From positions 284,237 through 348,236 of the forward strand of contig NZ_JANJOU010000007.1 of assembly GCF_024594815.1 (NCBI RefSeq): DNA of 64,000 nt. The letters run 5' to 3'. The DNA comes from Roseomonas populi. Lineage in GTDB: Bacteria > Pseudomonadota > Alphaproteobacteria > Acetobacterales > Acetobacteraceae. How positions within the stretch are numbered: position 1 is the stretch's first letter; each line of letters opens with the position of its first letter. Positions 35,207 through 44,640 of the stretch are shown piece after piece. The notes under the pieces were generated by a model, which was given only the letters and a program-made list of their open reading frames with translations, did no database searches and was not told the DNA's origin. The position numbers were made by a program, and so were the translations under genes.

Positions 35207-38200
35207 AGGCTTTCAGCCGCACCCTGGGTGGGAGCGTCTGGCTGGCAAGGCTGGCCGTGCTGGCCGGCTTCATCATTGCCCTGCCGTTCATCGTCGCGCC
35301 GCTTGAGGCGGAGCAGCAGGCCTGGGTCGCCGTTGGTGGCCTGCTGGTGTTCGCGATCTGCTCGCTGGTGCCGGGGAAGGGCTCGCTCGTCTTCCTGGCT
35401 CTGTTCTCCGGCGTGATCTCCAGCCGCTACATCTACTGGCGGATCACGGACACGCTGGACTACACGAACTTCCTTTCGACCTTCCTTGGCACCGGCCTCC
35501 TGCTGGCCGAGATCTACGCCGTCCTCGCGCTGCTGCTCTCCTATCTGCAGTCGCTCTGGCCGCTGGAGCGCCGCCCGGCGCCTCTTCCGGATGATCCGGA
35601 GGACTGGCCGACGGTCGATGTCTTCATCCCGACCTACAACGAGCCGCTGGACGTGGTGAAGCCCACCATCTTCGCGGCGATGGCCATGGACTGGCCCCGC
35701 CACAAGATGAACGTGGTGCTGCTGGACGACGGCCGGCGCGAGGAGTTCCGCGCCTTCTGCCAGATGGTCGGCTGCGGCTACATGATCCGCCCGGACAGCA
35801 AGGGCGCGAAGGCCGGCAACATCAACCACGCGCTGTCCCGCACTGACGGCGAGTACGTGCTGATCTTCGACTGCGACCACGTGGCCACCCGCGCCTTCCT
35901 TCAGATGACCATGGGCTGGATGGTGCGCGACGCCGGGCTGGCGATGGTGCAGACGCCCCACCACTTCTACTCGCCCGACCCCTTCGAGCGTAACCTGGCC
36001 TCCGGTACCCGCGTGCCGAACGAGGGACTGCTGTTCTACGGGCTGATCCAGCAGGGTAACGACCTCTGGAACGCGGCCTTCTTCTGCGGCTCCTGCGCCG
36101 TGATCCGGCGCACGGCGCTGGAGCAGATCGGCGGCGTGCCGACCGAGACGGTTACGGAGGACTGCCACGCCTCGCTCAAGATGCAGCGGCTGGGCTGGCG
36201 CACCGCCTATCTGCGCCTGCCCCTGGCGGCTGGCCTCGCGACGGACCGACTGATCGCGCATATCGGCCAGCGCATGCGCTGGGCGCGCGGCATGGTGCAG
36301 ATCTTCCGGATCGAGAACCCGCTTCTCGGGCCGGGACTGAACCTGACGCAGCGGCTCTGCTACGTTGCCTCGATGTGGCACTTCCTCTTCCCGGTGCCGC
36401 GCTTCATCTTCCTCACCGCGCCGCTCGCCTTCCTTTTGTTCGGGCAGAACATCATCGCCGCCTCGCCGCTGGCGATCATCGCCTATGCGGGGCCGCACGT
36501 GGTTCACGCGGTGCTCACCAACTCGAAGCTGCAGGCGCGGGTCCGGCACTCCTTCTGGTCTGAGATCTACGAGACGGTGCTGGCGCTCTACCTGCTGCCC
36601 GTGGTGCTCACGACGCTGCTGGACCCCAAGCGCGGCAAGTTCAACGTGACGGACAAGGGCGGCACGCTGGAGGAGGGGTACTTCGACTTCCGCGCCACGG
36701 GCCCGAACTTCGTCCTCGCGATCGTACTCGTGCTCGGCCTCCTGTCCGGCATCTATGGCATGGCGGCGAACCCGCCGGAGAGCCTGGATTTCCAGGCCTA
36801 TGCGCTGAACACCATCTGGGTCGTGCTCTCGCTGCTGACCGTCCTGGCGGGCCTGGCCGTGGGCCGTGAGCGCCGACAGGTTCGCGAGCGCGCCCGCATC
36901 GGCGCGATCATGCCGGTGAGCGTGGTGCTGCCGGACGGCCGCCTCGTCCCTGGCGAGACGTTGGACCTCTCGCTCGGTGGCGTGGCCGTGGCCGCGCCGC
37001 GGCCCGACGGGCTCTCGGAGAACGTACTTGTGACACTGGAGATCGACTTGGGTCCGGAACGCGTCGCCATCCCGGCCGAGGTGCTGCGCTGGCAAAACGA
37101 CCGCCTGCAGATGCGCTTCATGCCGCAGGACGCCCGTGACGAGGGCAACATCACCCGCGTGGTGCTCGGCCGCGCCGACGCCTGGGTGGACTGGGACGAC
37201 GTGCGCCAGGATCGGCCGCTCCGCTCGCTGGGCGAGGTGGTCCGCAGCATCGGCGGCCTGTTCCGCGGCGACAGTCAGTTCTCCCTACGCGCCCGCCGTG
37301 CCCGCCGCCAGGCCGCGACCCGCGCGGCCCGCGCCGGGGCACCCCGCCCCGCGGCGCCCGCCGTGCCGCAGCAGGCCCGCGGCGTGGAGGCCGCATCGCG
37401 CCGTTCCGCCGAGCGCGCCCGCCGTTCCGCCGCGATCCTCCTGGCGCTGGGCCTTGGCCTGCCGGCTACGGCGAACTCGCAGAACGCCTTCACCCCGCCG
37501 CCGCTGCCCGGTGGCGGGCCTGCTGCGCCGTCCTCCGCGTCCCAGCTTCCCGCGCCCCAGCCGCCGGCGGCCCAGTCCTCCGCGCCACCGGCTTTCACGC
37601 CGGCCCCTGCGCCGACGGCCGCGGCGCCCGTGCCGCAGTACGCGCCGTCCCCGCTGCCGCCGTCCGCGGCACCGGCAGCCGCTCCCTCGGCCGCTCCGCC
37701 GCCGGCGCAGGTCGCCCCCTCCGCCCCCGTGACCTTTGGCGGGGACGCTACGCCCGGCGCCGGTTCCCGTACCGAGACGCGGACGCTGCGGCAGCTTGGC
37801 CTGAGGAGCCCGATGCAGCTGCGCGGCCTCGCGGACCTGCAGGGCATCCTGTTCGGCATCCGGTCGGACGAGGTGGTCACTGGCGCGAAGCTGACGCTCC
37901 AAGGCGCCACGAGCCCGGCGCTGATCCCGGAGCTGTCCCAGATCGCGGTCACGATCAACGAGCAGTTCGTCGGGACTATCACGCCGGACCGCTCCCGCCC
38001 GGCCTTCGGCCCCGTGGAGTTCCAGATCAACCCGGTGTTCTTCGCCGACAGCAACCGGCTGAACTTCCGCTTCACCGGCCGCTACGCGGTGGAGTGCAAC
38101 GATCCGCTATCCGGCCTGCTCTGGTCCACGGTCTCCGATCTCTCAACTCTTCAGCTCACGCTGGAGCGGCTGCCGCTGAACCGCGACCTGGCCCGCCTGC

Positions 38201-39900
38201 CCGAGCCTTTCTTTGATCCGCGCCTGCTGCGCGAGCCGCTGGTGCTGCCGGTGGTGATGGCCGAGGGCGCGGGGAACGACGCGGTGCGTGCGGCGCTCGT
38301 CACCTCCTCCTGGTTTGCCGTGCAGGCGGACTACCGCGGCTCCAGCTTCCCGGTCAGCGCCGTGGTGCCGGCGCGCGGCAACGCGATCGTCATCGCCACG
38401 GGCGCGGACTCGGTTCCTGGCCTGACGCTGCCACGCATGGATGGCCCGACGCTCGCCATCCTGCCCAACCCTAACGACCCGAATGCCGTGCTGCTGCTGG
38501 TCGGCGGCCGGTCGGGCGCTGAGGCGGCGACCGCCGCCCAGGTGCTGGCCACCGCGAAGGAAGGCCTCTCGGGTGAGACGGCGACTGTGCAGGTGCAGAA
38601 CCTGCCGGCGCGCGAGCCATATGATGCGCCGCGCTGGATCCGCAACGACCGCCCGGTGCGCTTCGGCGAGCTGGTGGATCCGGCGGAGCTGCAGTCCTAC
38701 GGCTACGCGCCGGGCCCGGTTTCCATCCCGTTCCGCACGGCGCCGGACCTCTATACCTTCCGCGACCGCAACCTGCCGGTGGATGTCCGCTTCCGTGCCC
38801 CCCCGGGCCCGATCCTGGACCTCGCCGTCTCTCGCCTCGATGCGGCGCTGAACGACGTCTACCTGAAGTCGTTCCCGCTGCGTGAGGGCGACCCGGGCTG
38901 GCCCTGGAACTGGGTGTACCGCACGGTCGGCAGCACCGGCTCCGAGCGCGCCGAGGGAAGCTTCGGCCTGCCTCCCTACCTCGTGTTCGGCCTGAATGAG
39001 CTGCAGTTCCGCTTCGACCTGCGCCCGCTTCATCGCGGCGATTGCGTGAGCGTGCCGGGCGACATCCGCTCCTCGATCGACGCCGACAGCACGATCGACC
39101 TCTCCGCCGCGTATCGCTTCACGGAGCTGCCGAACCTCGCCTACTTCGTCGGGTCGGGCTTCCCCTACACAAAGATGGCGGACCTCTCGACGACCGCGGT
39201 GGTCCTGCCGGACCGCGCCTCGGCGCTGGAGGTCTCCTCCGCCCTGAACCTCGTCGGGCGGATCGCGGCAATCGTCGGCTACCCGGCCACGCGGATCGAC
39301 GTGGCCCGGCCGGGCGGGCTGGACGCGGTGAAGGACCGCGACCTGATCGTCATCGGGCCGCTCAACCGCCAGCCGGCGCTTGCTCAGCTGCTGCGCGACG
39401 GGCCGATCACGGTGGACGGCAACCGCGTGACGGTGGCCCTGCCGGACGCGCTGGAAGGCTTCCGCAATATCTTCATCTCCGACGACCGCCGCCTGGAGCG
39501 CGAGCGCCTGACGGCGACGCTGGGCGGCCAGGGCGGCGAGGGGAGCGGGTTGCTCATCGGCTTCCAGAGCCCGCTGAACGGTGATCGCTCCGTCGTGGCG
39601 CTGACGGGTTCCAGCCCGCAGGGAATGGAGGCGATGCTCGGCGCGCTGCGCGACCCCGACCAGCAGCCGCGCATCCAGGGCGACGTGTCCACCATCTCCA
39701 ATGGGCGGGTCGAATCCTTTAAGGTGTCGCGGAACTACGGAGTGGGCAGCCTGCCGATCACGCTGCTGCCGCAGCGCTACCTGACCACCCGGCCGGACCT
39801 GATGCTCGGCCTGCTGGTCGTGGCGGCGCTGATCATCGCCATCCCGCTTTACTGGACGCTGCGCCGCCGGGCCGTTCGCCGGCTGAGGATCCGGACATGA
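35203..39900 (+). CDS. bcsAB: Fused cellulose synthase catalytic (BcsA) and periplasmic (BcsB) subunits
   Basis: A 1565-aa fusion. The BcsA part (1-about 700) has several membrane helices and a family 2 glycosyltransferase core: DDG near 175, DCDH (223-226), FFCGS, TED (318-320), QRMRW (356-360) and the gating loop FNVTDKGG. A PilZ domain follows with RRQVR (557-561) and DLSLGG (588-593), the cyclic di-GMP site. An Arg/Ala-rich linker leads to a hydrophobic stretch with a signal-peptidase-like site near 757 (LGLPATA then NSQ), a Pro-rich spacer, the periplasmic BcsB part and a C-terminal membrane anchor (LLVVAALIIAIPLYWTL). It polymerises UDP-glucose and feeds the glucan to BcsC. Fused AcsAB occurs in Komagataeibacter. 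Confidence 0.95.
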   Translation: MKAFSRTLGGSVWLARLAVLAGFIIALPFIVAPLEAEQQAWVAVGGLLVFAICSLVPGKGSLVFLALFSGVISSRYIYWRITDTLDYTNFLSTFLGTGLLLAEIYAVLALLLSYLQSLWPLERRPAPLPDDPEDWPTVDVFIPTYNEPLDVVKPTIFAAMAMDWPRHKMNVVLLDDGRREEFRAFCQMVGCGYMIRPDSKGAKAGNINHALSRTDGEYVLIFDCDHVATRAFLQMTMGWMVRDAGLAMVQTPHHFYSPDPFERNLASGTRVPNEGLLFYGLIQQGNDLWNAAFFCGSCAVIRRTALEQIGGVPTETVTEDCHASLKMQRLGWRTAYLRLPLAAGLATDRLIAHIGQRMRWARGMVQIFRIENPLLGPGLNLTQRLCYVASMWHFLFPVPRFIFLTAPLAFLLFGQNIIAASPLAIIAYAGPHVVHAVLTNSKLQARVRHSFWSEIYETVLALYLLPVVLTTLLDPKRGKFNVTDKGGTLEEGYFDFRATGPNFVLAIVLVLGLLSGIYGMAANPPESLDFQAYALNTIWVVLSLLTVLAGLAVGRERRQVRERARIGAIMPVSVVLPDGRLVPGETLDLSLGGVAVAAPRPDGLSENVLVTLEIDLGPERVAIPAEVLRWQNDRLQMRFMPQDARDEGNITRVVLGRADAWVDWDDVRQDRPLRSLGEVVRSIGGLFRGDSQFSLRARRARRQAATRAARAGAPRPAAPAVPQQARGVEAASRRSAERARRSAAILLALGLGLPATANSQNAFTPPPLPGGGPAAPSSASQLPAPQPPAAQSSAPPAFTPAPAPTAAAPVPQYAPSPLPPSAAPAAAPSAAPPPAQVAPSAPVTFGGDATPGAGSRTETRTLRQLGLRSPMQLRGLADLQGILFGIRSDEVVTGAKLTLQGATSPALIPELSQIAVTINEQFVGTITPDRSRPAFGPVEFQINPVFFADSNRLNFRFTGRYAVECNDPLSGLLWSTVSDLSTLQLTLERLPLNRDLARLPEPFFDPRLLREPLVLPVVMAEGAGNDAVRAALVTSSWFAVQADYRGSSFPVSAVVPARGNAIVIATGADSVPGLTLPRMDGPTLAILPNPNDPNAVLLLVGGRSGAEAATAAQVLATAKEGLSGETATVQVQNLPAREPYDAPRWIRNDRPVRFGELVDPAELQSYGYAPGPVSIPFRTAPDLYTFRDRNLPVDVRFRAPPGPILDLAVSRLDAALNDVYLKSFPLREGDPGWPWNWVYRTVGSTGSERAEGSFGLPPYLVFGLNELQFRFDLRPLHRGDCVSVPGDIRSSIDADSTIDLSAAYRFTELPNLAYFVGSGFPYTKMADLSTTAVVLPDRASALEVSSALNLVGRIAAIVGYPATRIDVARPGGLDAVKDRDLIVIGPLNRQPALAQLLRDGPITVDGNRVTVALPDALEGFRNIFISDDRRLERERLTATLGGQGGEGSGLLIGFQSPLNGDRSVVALTGSSPQGMEAMLGALRDPDQQPRIQGDVSTISNGRVESFKVSRNYGVGSLPITLLPQRYLTTRPDLMLGLLVVAALIIAIPLYWTLRRRAVRRLRIRT

Positions 39901-42900
39901 GCTCCCTTCGCCATCACCTCCTGGCCGCGGCCGCGACGGCGGCGGCGTCGGTGACCTCCCTGGCATCGGTCCCCGCCTTAGCGCAGGGCACCGGGGTGCA
40001 GGTGCTGGTGGAGCAGGCGGGCTACTGGCGGGCGCAGGGCCAGCCAGCCCGGGCCGCTGCGGCGCTGGAGCGCGCCCTGGCCTCGCAGCCCTCCAACCCG
40101 GACGCTCTGGCCGCGGCGGCGCTGACCCAGCTTGATCTGGGGCAGCCCCGCGAGGCGCAGGACATCCTGGAGCGGCTACGCCAGGTGGCATCCGTTGGGG
40201 ATGCGCGGGTGGCGAAGGTGGAGGCCGCACTGAAGGCCGCCTTGGACCGCACGGCCCCGGCCGCGGTGGCGCAGGCGCGCCAGGCCGGGCAGCGGGCGCT
40301 GGAGGGCGGGGACGCCGTCGCGGCGGCCCGCGACTTCGAGGCCGCCCTGGTCCGGGATCCCCGTGATGCCGGGGCGCTGGGCGGGCTCGGCCTGATCCGC
40401 CTGCGGCAAGGCCGTGCGGAGGAGGCTTCGGCGCTGCTGGGCCGGGCCGCTGCCGTCTCCGACGAGGCCGCGCGCCGCTGGGCCGCCCCGCTGGAGGAGG
40501 CCGCCTTCGCGGCGGAGCTGGCCGCGGCGCGGCGCCAGATCGGGCGGGGCGAAGCGGACACGGCCGAGGCGCTGCTGCTGCGCGCGGTGCGCCGCGAGGC
40601 CATGGACCGGGCCGAGGCCGAGGCGCTGCTGGGCGAGTTGGCGCTCCGCGCCGGAGATCTGGGGGAAGCCGAGGCGCGCTTCCGCAACGCGCAGCTGCGC
40701 CGCCCGGCGCTGCCCGCCGCCCGGGACGGGCTGCTGGAGACGCTGCGCCGCGGCGGCCGGATCGCTGAGGCCGACTCGCTGGCTCGGCAGGCGGCCGCCG
40801 GGGCCTCGCCTCGCGCCGAGGCGCTACGGGCCGAGGCGGCGCGCACCGACGATCCCGAGGCCGTGGCCGCGCTGCTTCGCAAGGCCGCCGAGGCCTCGCC
40901 GACGCCCTGGGCGAAGCTCGACCTAGCCCGTCTCCTTGCCCGGCAGGGCCGTGGGGCCGAGGGACGTGCGCTCCTGGAGGGCGGGCTGCCCGCCAGCCCG
41001 GCGCCAGAGGACCTTCTCGCGGCCGCTCTCTTTGCCTCCGACGAGGGGCGCTTCGCCGACGCAACCCGCCTTCTCGAGCGCGTGCCTGATAGGCTGCGCG
41101 GTTCCACCGGCGCCCGCCTTCTCCGCACCGTGCGTTGGCAGGTCGAAGTAACGGCCGCCCTGGCGCAGGATCCGGCCGGGATGCGCGGCGCGCTGCTCGC
41201 CTTGGCTGGCCGGCCCGACCCCTCGGGAGAGGGGGCTCTGCTGGCCGTGCGGGGCCTGCTCCGCGCGGGCGACCGGGACGGCTCGAAAGATGCGGCGCGT
41301 GCGGCCCTGGCCGCCAACCGCGGCGGCAGCCCAGCGGCCCGGATCGCCCTGGCCGGTGCCTTGGCGGATGCCGGCATGCCGCGCGAGGGCGCTGAACTCC
41401 TCAGGACCCTGGCCGCCGATGCCGGGCTGCCGGCCGCACAGCGCCGGCAGGTTGTCGCGCTGGGCGGGCCCGCCGGACCCCGCCTCGCCGCGGTTGCGCC
41501 GGCCGCGCCTCCCGCGCCGATCCAAGCCGATCCGCCGCGGATCTACGAGGGGGCGCGCGACCCGCGCGTGGCCGGCCGTATCGCCGAGGCGGTGCTGCGG
41601 CGCGACCCGCGCAACGTGGAGGCCCGGCTGGGCGCGACGGAAGCCGCGCTGATGCGGCGTGACGTCGACGCCGCCGAGGCGCTGGTGGCCGAGGGTCGCT
41701 TCCTGAACGCCAGCGACCCGCGCATCTCCGTGGCGGAGGCCCAGCTGGCCCGCGTGGCCGGCGATCGTCGCCGGGCGCAGACGGCACTGCAACTTGCGGC
41801 CGATCAGCGCCGCGCTCAGCTCGGCATGGTCGCAGTGCCCTATCGTCGCACGGTGCTCGCGGGTTCCGCGGCCGGGGATGGGCAGGGATCCTCCTTCGTG
41901 CCGATCGACTCGAATCCGGCCAGCGCGGCGCAGGTGGGCGTCACGCCCAGCCAGCTCCGCGAATCCGAGGATCCGCTGCTCAGCGAGATCGGCCGGCAGC
42001 TGCTGGAGGTGAACCAGGAGGCCTCCGGCCGCGTGGTGCCAAACTTCGCCTTCCGCGCCCGATCCGGCGAGCGCGGGCTGGAGCGGCTGCGGGAGTACGG
42101 CGGCGGCATCGAGGCCGGGGCCCCGCTTCCGGGCATCGGCGGCGAGCTGAGTGCCCGCGTGCAGGCCGTGACGCTCGATGCCGGTGATGCCGGCACTTCG
42201 ACGGAGAGGCTGCGCCGCTTCGGAACCAACCCGCTGAATCTGCCGGGTATCGGCATCACCCCGGATGGGCAACCGATCGCCCCGACCGCGCTGCAGACAG
42301 AGGCTGCGCGCGTGCGCGACACGACCGCCACGGGAACCAGCCTTGGCATCGCCTACGCACGGAACGGCGTGACGGTGGACATCGGTTCCACCCCGCTCGG
42401 CTTCCGCGAGAGCACGGTGTTGGGCGGCGTGGAGCTGACCCCACGCCTGGCCGAGAATTTCCAGCTTCGCCTTCGGGGCGAGCGGCGGTCCGTGACGGAC
42501 AGCGTGCTTTCATGGGCCGGGGTACGGGACACGCAGAGCGGCCTCACCTTCGGCGGCGTGACGCGGAATACCGGCATCGCGCAGCTGGAGTACTATCCGG
42601 GCCGCTGGGGTGGCTACATCGGCGGCGGCTACTCCTCCATCACCGGCCACAACGTGGCGGACAACCAGCGCTGGCAGGCCCAGGGCGGCGTCAGCTACGC
42701 CATTGTCCGCAATCCCGAGCAGGAGCTCGTGACGGGGCTGGATCTCGTCTACTTCAACTACGAGAAGAACCTCCGGAACTTCACCCTCGGCAATGGCGGC
42801 TATTTCAGCCCGCAGACCTACGTTGCCGCCTCCATCCCGGTGGACTGGCGGGAGCGGCGCGGGAACTGGGCCTATCGCCTGGGCGGCAGCGTCGGCGTGG

Positions 42901-43178
42901 GTTATTTCCGGGAGCGGGACACGGCGATCTTCCCGAACAATCCGGATCTCCAGGGTCAGCTGGAGGACAGGGCAACCTCCGCGGCCGCATCCGCCATCGT
43001 TATCCCCACGCGCTACAACGGCCAGAGCGCGACGAACTTCATCGCCGGCGCGCGCGCCGACGTCGAGTACGCGCTCACGCCCACGCTCCGCGTCGGCGCC
43101 TCCGGCCGCTACGACAAGTCGGCCGACTACAACGAATGGCGTGCCCTGGTTTATGCCCGTTACCGCTTTGACCCGTGA
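39897..43178 (+). CDS. bcsC: Cellulose synthase outer-membrane export protein BcsC
   Basis: A 1093-aa secreted protein. It has a signal peptide (to about residue 30, ending VPALAQ), a long TPR-rich periplasmic scaffold (about 35-650, many Ala-rich helical pairs such as YWRAQGQPARAAAALERALA), and a C-terminal beta-barrel (about 720-1093) with alternating strands, ending YARYRFDP. It carries the glucan chain across the outer membrane. The start overlaps the bcsAB stop by 4 nt (ATGA), so the two are coupled. Confidence 0.94.
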   Translation: MSSLRHHLLAAAATAAASVTSLASVPALAQGTGVQVLVEQAGYWRAQGQPARAAAALERALASQPSNPDALAAAALTQLDLGQPREAQDILERLRQVASVGDARVAKVEAALKAALDRTAPAAVAQARQAGQRALEGGDAVAAARDFEAALVRDPRDAGALGGLGLIRLRQGRAEEASALLGRAAAVSDEAARRWAAPLEEAAFAAELAAARRQIGRGEADTAEALLLRAVRREAMDRAEAEALLGELALRAGDLGEAEARFRNAQLRRPALPAARDGLLETLRRGGRIAEADSLARQAAAGASPRAEALRAEAARTDDPEAVAALLRKAAEASPTPWAKLDLARLLARQGRGAEGRALLEGGLPASPAPEDLLAAALFASDEGRFADATRLLERVPDRLRGSTGARLLRTVRWQVEVTAALAQDPAGMRGALLALAGRPDPSGEGALLAVRGLLRAGDRDGSKDAARAALAANRGGSPAARIALAGALADAGMPREGAELLRTLAADAGLPAAQRRQVVALGGPAGPRLAAVAPAAPPAPIQADPPRIYEGARDPRVAGRIAEAVLRRDPRNVEARLGATEAALMRRDVDAAEALVAEGRFLNASDPRISVAEAQLARVAGDRRRAQTALQLAADQRRAQLGMVAVPYRRTVLAGSAAGDGQGSSFVPIDSNPASAAQVGVTPSQLRESEDPLLSEIGRQLLEVNQEASGRVVPNFAFRARSGERGLERLREYGGGIEAGAPLPGIGGELSARVQAVTLDAGDAGTSTERLRRFGTNPLNLPGIGITPDGQPIAPTALQTEAARVRDTTATGTSLGIAYARNGVTVDIGSTPLGFRESTVLGGVELTPRLAENFQLRLRGERRSVTDSVLSWAGVRDTQSGLTFGGVTRNTGIAQLEYYPGRWGGYIGGGYSSITGHNVADNQRWQAQGGVSYAIVRNPEQELVTGLDLVYFNYEKNLRNFTLGNGGYFSPQTYVAASIPVDWRERRGNWAYRLGGSVGVGYFRERDTAIFPNNPDLQGQLEDRATSAAASAIVIPTRYNGQSATNFIAGARADVEYALTPTLRVGASGRYDKSADYNEWRALVYARYRFDP

Positions 43179-43194
43179 GGAGGCGACGCGCCTG

Positions 43195-43632
43195 ATGACT
43201 GCCAAGGCCGATCCCCGTCCGGATTGGGAGGTCTTCCTCCGCGCCCTGCTGGACACGCTCGACGCCCATATGCCCGCCGAGGAGCGTGCCGTGCTGCTGC
43301 GCGCCATCGGCGCCCAGATGGCCGCGCTCTCGCCCATTCCGCCGGAGGACACGCTCTCCGGGCTGGAGGCGAGGATCAACGAGCGGCTGGCCGAGCCGCG
43401 CTGGGGCACCGTTTCCATCGCCCTCGATTCCAGCGGGCCCGCCTTGGTGCTGACCCATGAGACCGCGCCGCATCTCGGCACCGGGCAGGACAGCGCGGGC
43501 GGCTGGATGGGGCCGGTGCTGGAAGGGCTGCATGCCGGCTGGATCGCCGCCCAGCCGGGTGCCGAGCCAGACATCCAGACCAACCTCGTCAGCGCCGAGC
43601 ACGACCGCTTCGTGCTGCGCTACGGCGTGTGA
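43195..43632 (+). CDS. bcsD: Cellulose synthase subunit D
   Basis: A 145-aa protein matching BcsD/AcsD of type I cellulose operons: RWGTVSIALDSSGPALVLTH and WMGPVLEGLHAGWIAAQ correspond to the conserved core of the octameric periplasmic protein that aligns glucan chains before export. No signal peptide is seen, as in known BcsD. ATG at 43195 is used, with AGGAGG 12 nt upstream overlapping the bcsC stop; an upstream ATG at 43153 would run into bcsC. Last gene of the operon. Confidence 0.9.
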   Translation: MTAKADPRPDWEVFLRALLDTLDAHMPAEERAVLLRAIGAQMAALSPIPPEDTLSGLEARINERLAEPRWGTVSIALDSSGPALVLTHETAPHLGTGQDSAGGWMGPVLEGLHAGWIAAQPGAEPDIQTNLVSAEHDRFVLRYGV

Positions 43633-43640
43633 CGGCGCTG

Positions 43641-43663
43641 CGGCCGGGCGATCAGCCCGGCCG
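43641..43663. terminator. Hairpin terminator of the cellulose operon
   Basis: A perfect 9-bp stem (CGGCCGGGC, 43641-43649, with 43655-43663) and a 5-nt loop begin 8 nt after the bcsD stop and are followed by TTCTCCT. The right arm lies inside the end of the convergent methyltransferase gene, so it may act on both strands. Confidence 0.65.
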
Positions 43664-44539
43664 TTCTCCTGCCTTCCTCTCCACCGTGCCGAGTGCGTCT
43701 GCCAGCCGCGCATTCGCGCTGCCTGGCCGTGCGGGCTTCGGCTGGTCGGGGCCAGGACTCCACCCCGTCAGCGTCAGCAGCCGCAGGGTCGCGCCGATCC
43801 CCTGCGGGCCGGCGGGCAGGGCGGACAAGGCCGTGGGGAACAGCGCGCGCGGCGGGATGCGTGCGTCGCGCGCGAGGACGGAATTTCCCTCGCCCGCCGC
43901 CTGGAGATCCCGCAGCAGCAGCAGCGGGTCGCGGTAGGCCAGGGCGATATCCTCCAGATCCGCCACGGGGATGGCGAAGCCGGCGCGCTGAAGCAGCGCC
44001 GCGCCGTCGCGGAGCTCGGGGAAGGGCGAGACACGGGGCGCCGCGCCGCCGCGAAGGGCCGAGTCGGCCGCGGTCAGCGCCTCCCGCAGCGGCTGCAGGG
44101 TGCCCAGCGCCGGCAGGGTGGCCAGGAAGAGCCCGTCCGGCACCATGGCCCGGCGGATCTGGGCCAGTGCGCCCGGCAGGTCGTTCACCCAATGGAGGCA
44201 GAGGTTGGCGACCACTAGGTCGAAGCTGCCGGCCTCGAAGGGCAGCCACTCCTCATCCCCGGCCAGGGGCAGGCCACCGGCAGCGGCGGCCTGACGGGAG
44301 GAGAGGTCCATCGAGACCACGAATTCCGCGCCGCGCGCCCGGAGGGCCGGCGCGATCAGGCCCCGCCCCCCGATCTCCAGCACCCGGCCGAAGCGACGCG
44401 TGGTGTCGTCCAATCGATCCAGCAGGCGCTCCGCCGCGGCCTCGAGGATGGGGGCCACCCGGTGCTGTGTGGCGACGGCCCGGTCCCGCCGGCGGCGCAG
44501 CAGGGTGCGGTCGAAGACGAGATGGGACGATCCGCTCAT
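43652..44539 (-). CDS. SAM-dependent methyltransferase, BioC/NDUFAF5-like
   Basis: A 295-aa class I methyltransferase. It opens MSGSSHLVFDRTLLRRRRDR, the start typical of the alphaproteobacterial relatives of BioC and of mitochondrial NDUFAF5, then motif I VLEIGGRGLIAPAL and the FDLVVANLCLHWVNDLPGAL block. NDUFAF5 hydroxylates a complex I arginine and BioC methylates malonyl-ACP; which applies here is not known. ATG at 44539 is preferred over 44569 by this family start. It is convergent with bcsD. Confidence 0.85.
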   Translation of the reverse strand: MSGSSHLVFDRTLLRRRRDRAVATQHRVAPILEAAAERLLDRLDDTTRRFGRVLEIGGRGLIAPALRARGAEFVVSMDLSSRQAAAAGGLPLAGDEEWLPFEAGSFDLVVANLCLHWVNDLPGALAQIRRAMVPDGLFLATLPALGTLQPLREALTAADSALRGGAAPRVSPFPELRDGAALLQRAGFAIPVADLEDIALAYRDPLLLLRDLQAAGEGNSVLARDARIPPRALFPTALSALPAGPQGIGATLRLLTLTGWSPGPDQPKPARPGSANARLADALGTVERKAGERPG

Positions 44540-44640
44540 TCCCGGGATATGTCGTGGCCTGGTCTCCACCGCCAGGGGCCTTCCAGCTAGGCCCGCGCCC
44601 TGCGATGGTTCCGGAGGTGCTGGTAGAGGGGGAGCGGGGC

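Noticed and set aside
33244..37095. A 1283-codon open frame on the minus strand across the bcs genes
   Set aside because: It is antisense to bcsQ and bcsAB, its composition is Arg/His/Gly-rich with no domain, and the plus-strand frames have clear motifs. It is a by-product of high GC.
38143..41064. A 973-codon open frame antisense to bcsAB and bcsC
   Set aside because: Low-complexity Arg/Pro/Ala translation without motifs; the plus strand encodes recognisable BcsB and BcsC.
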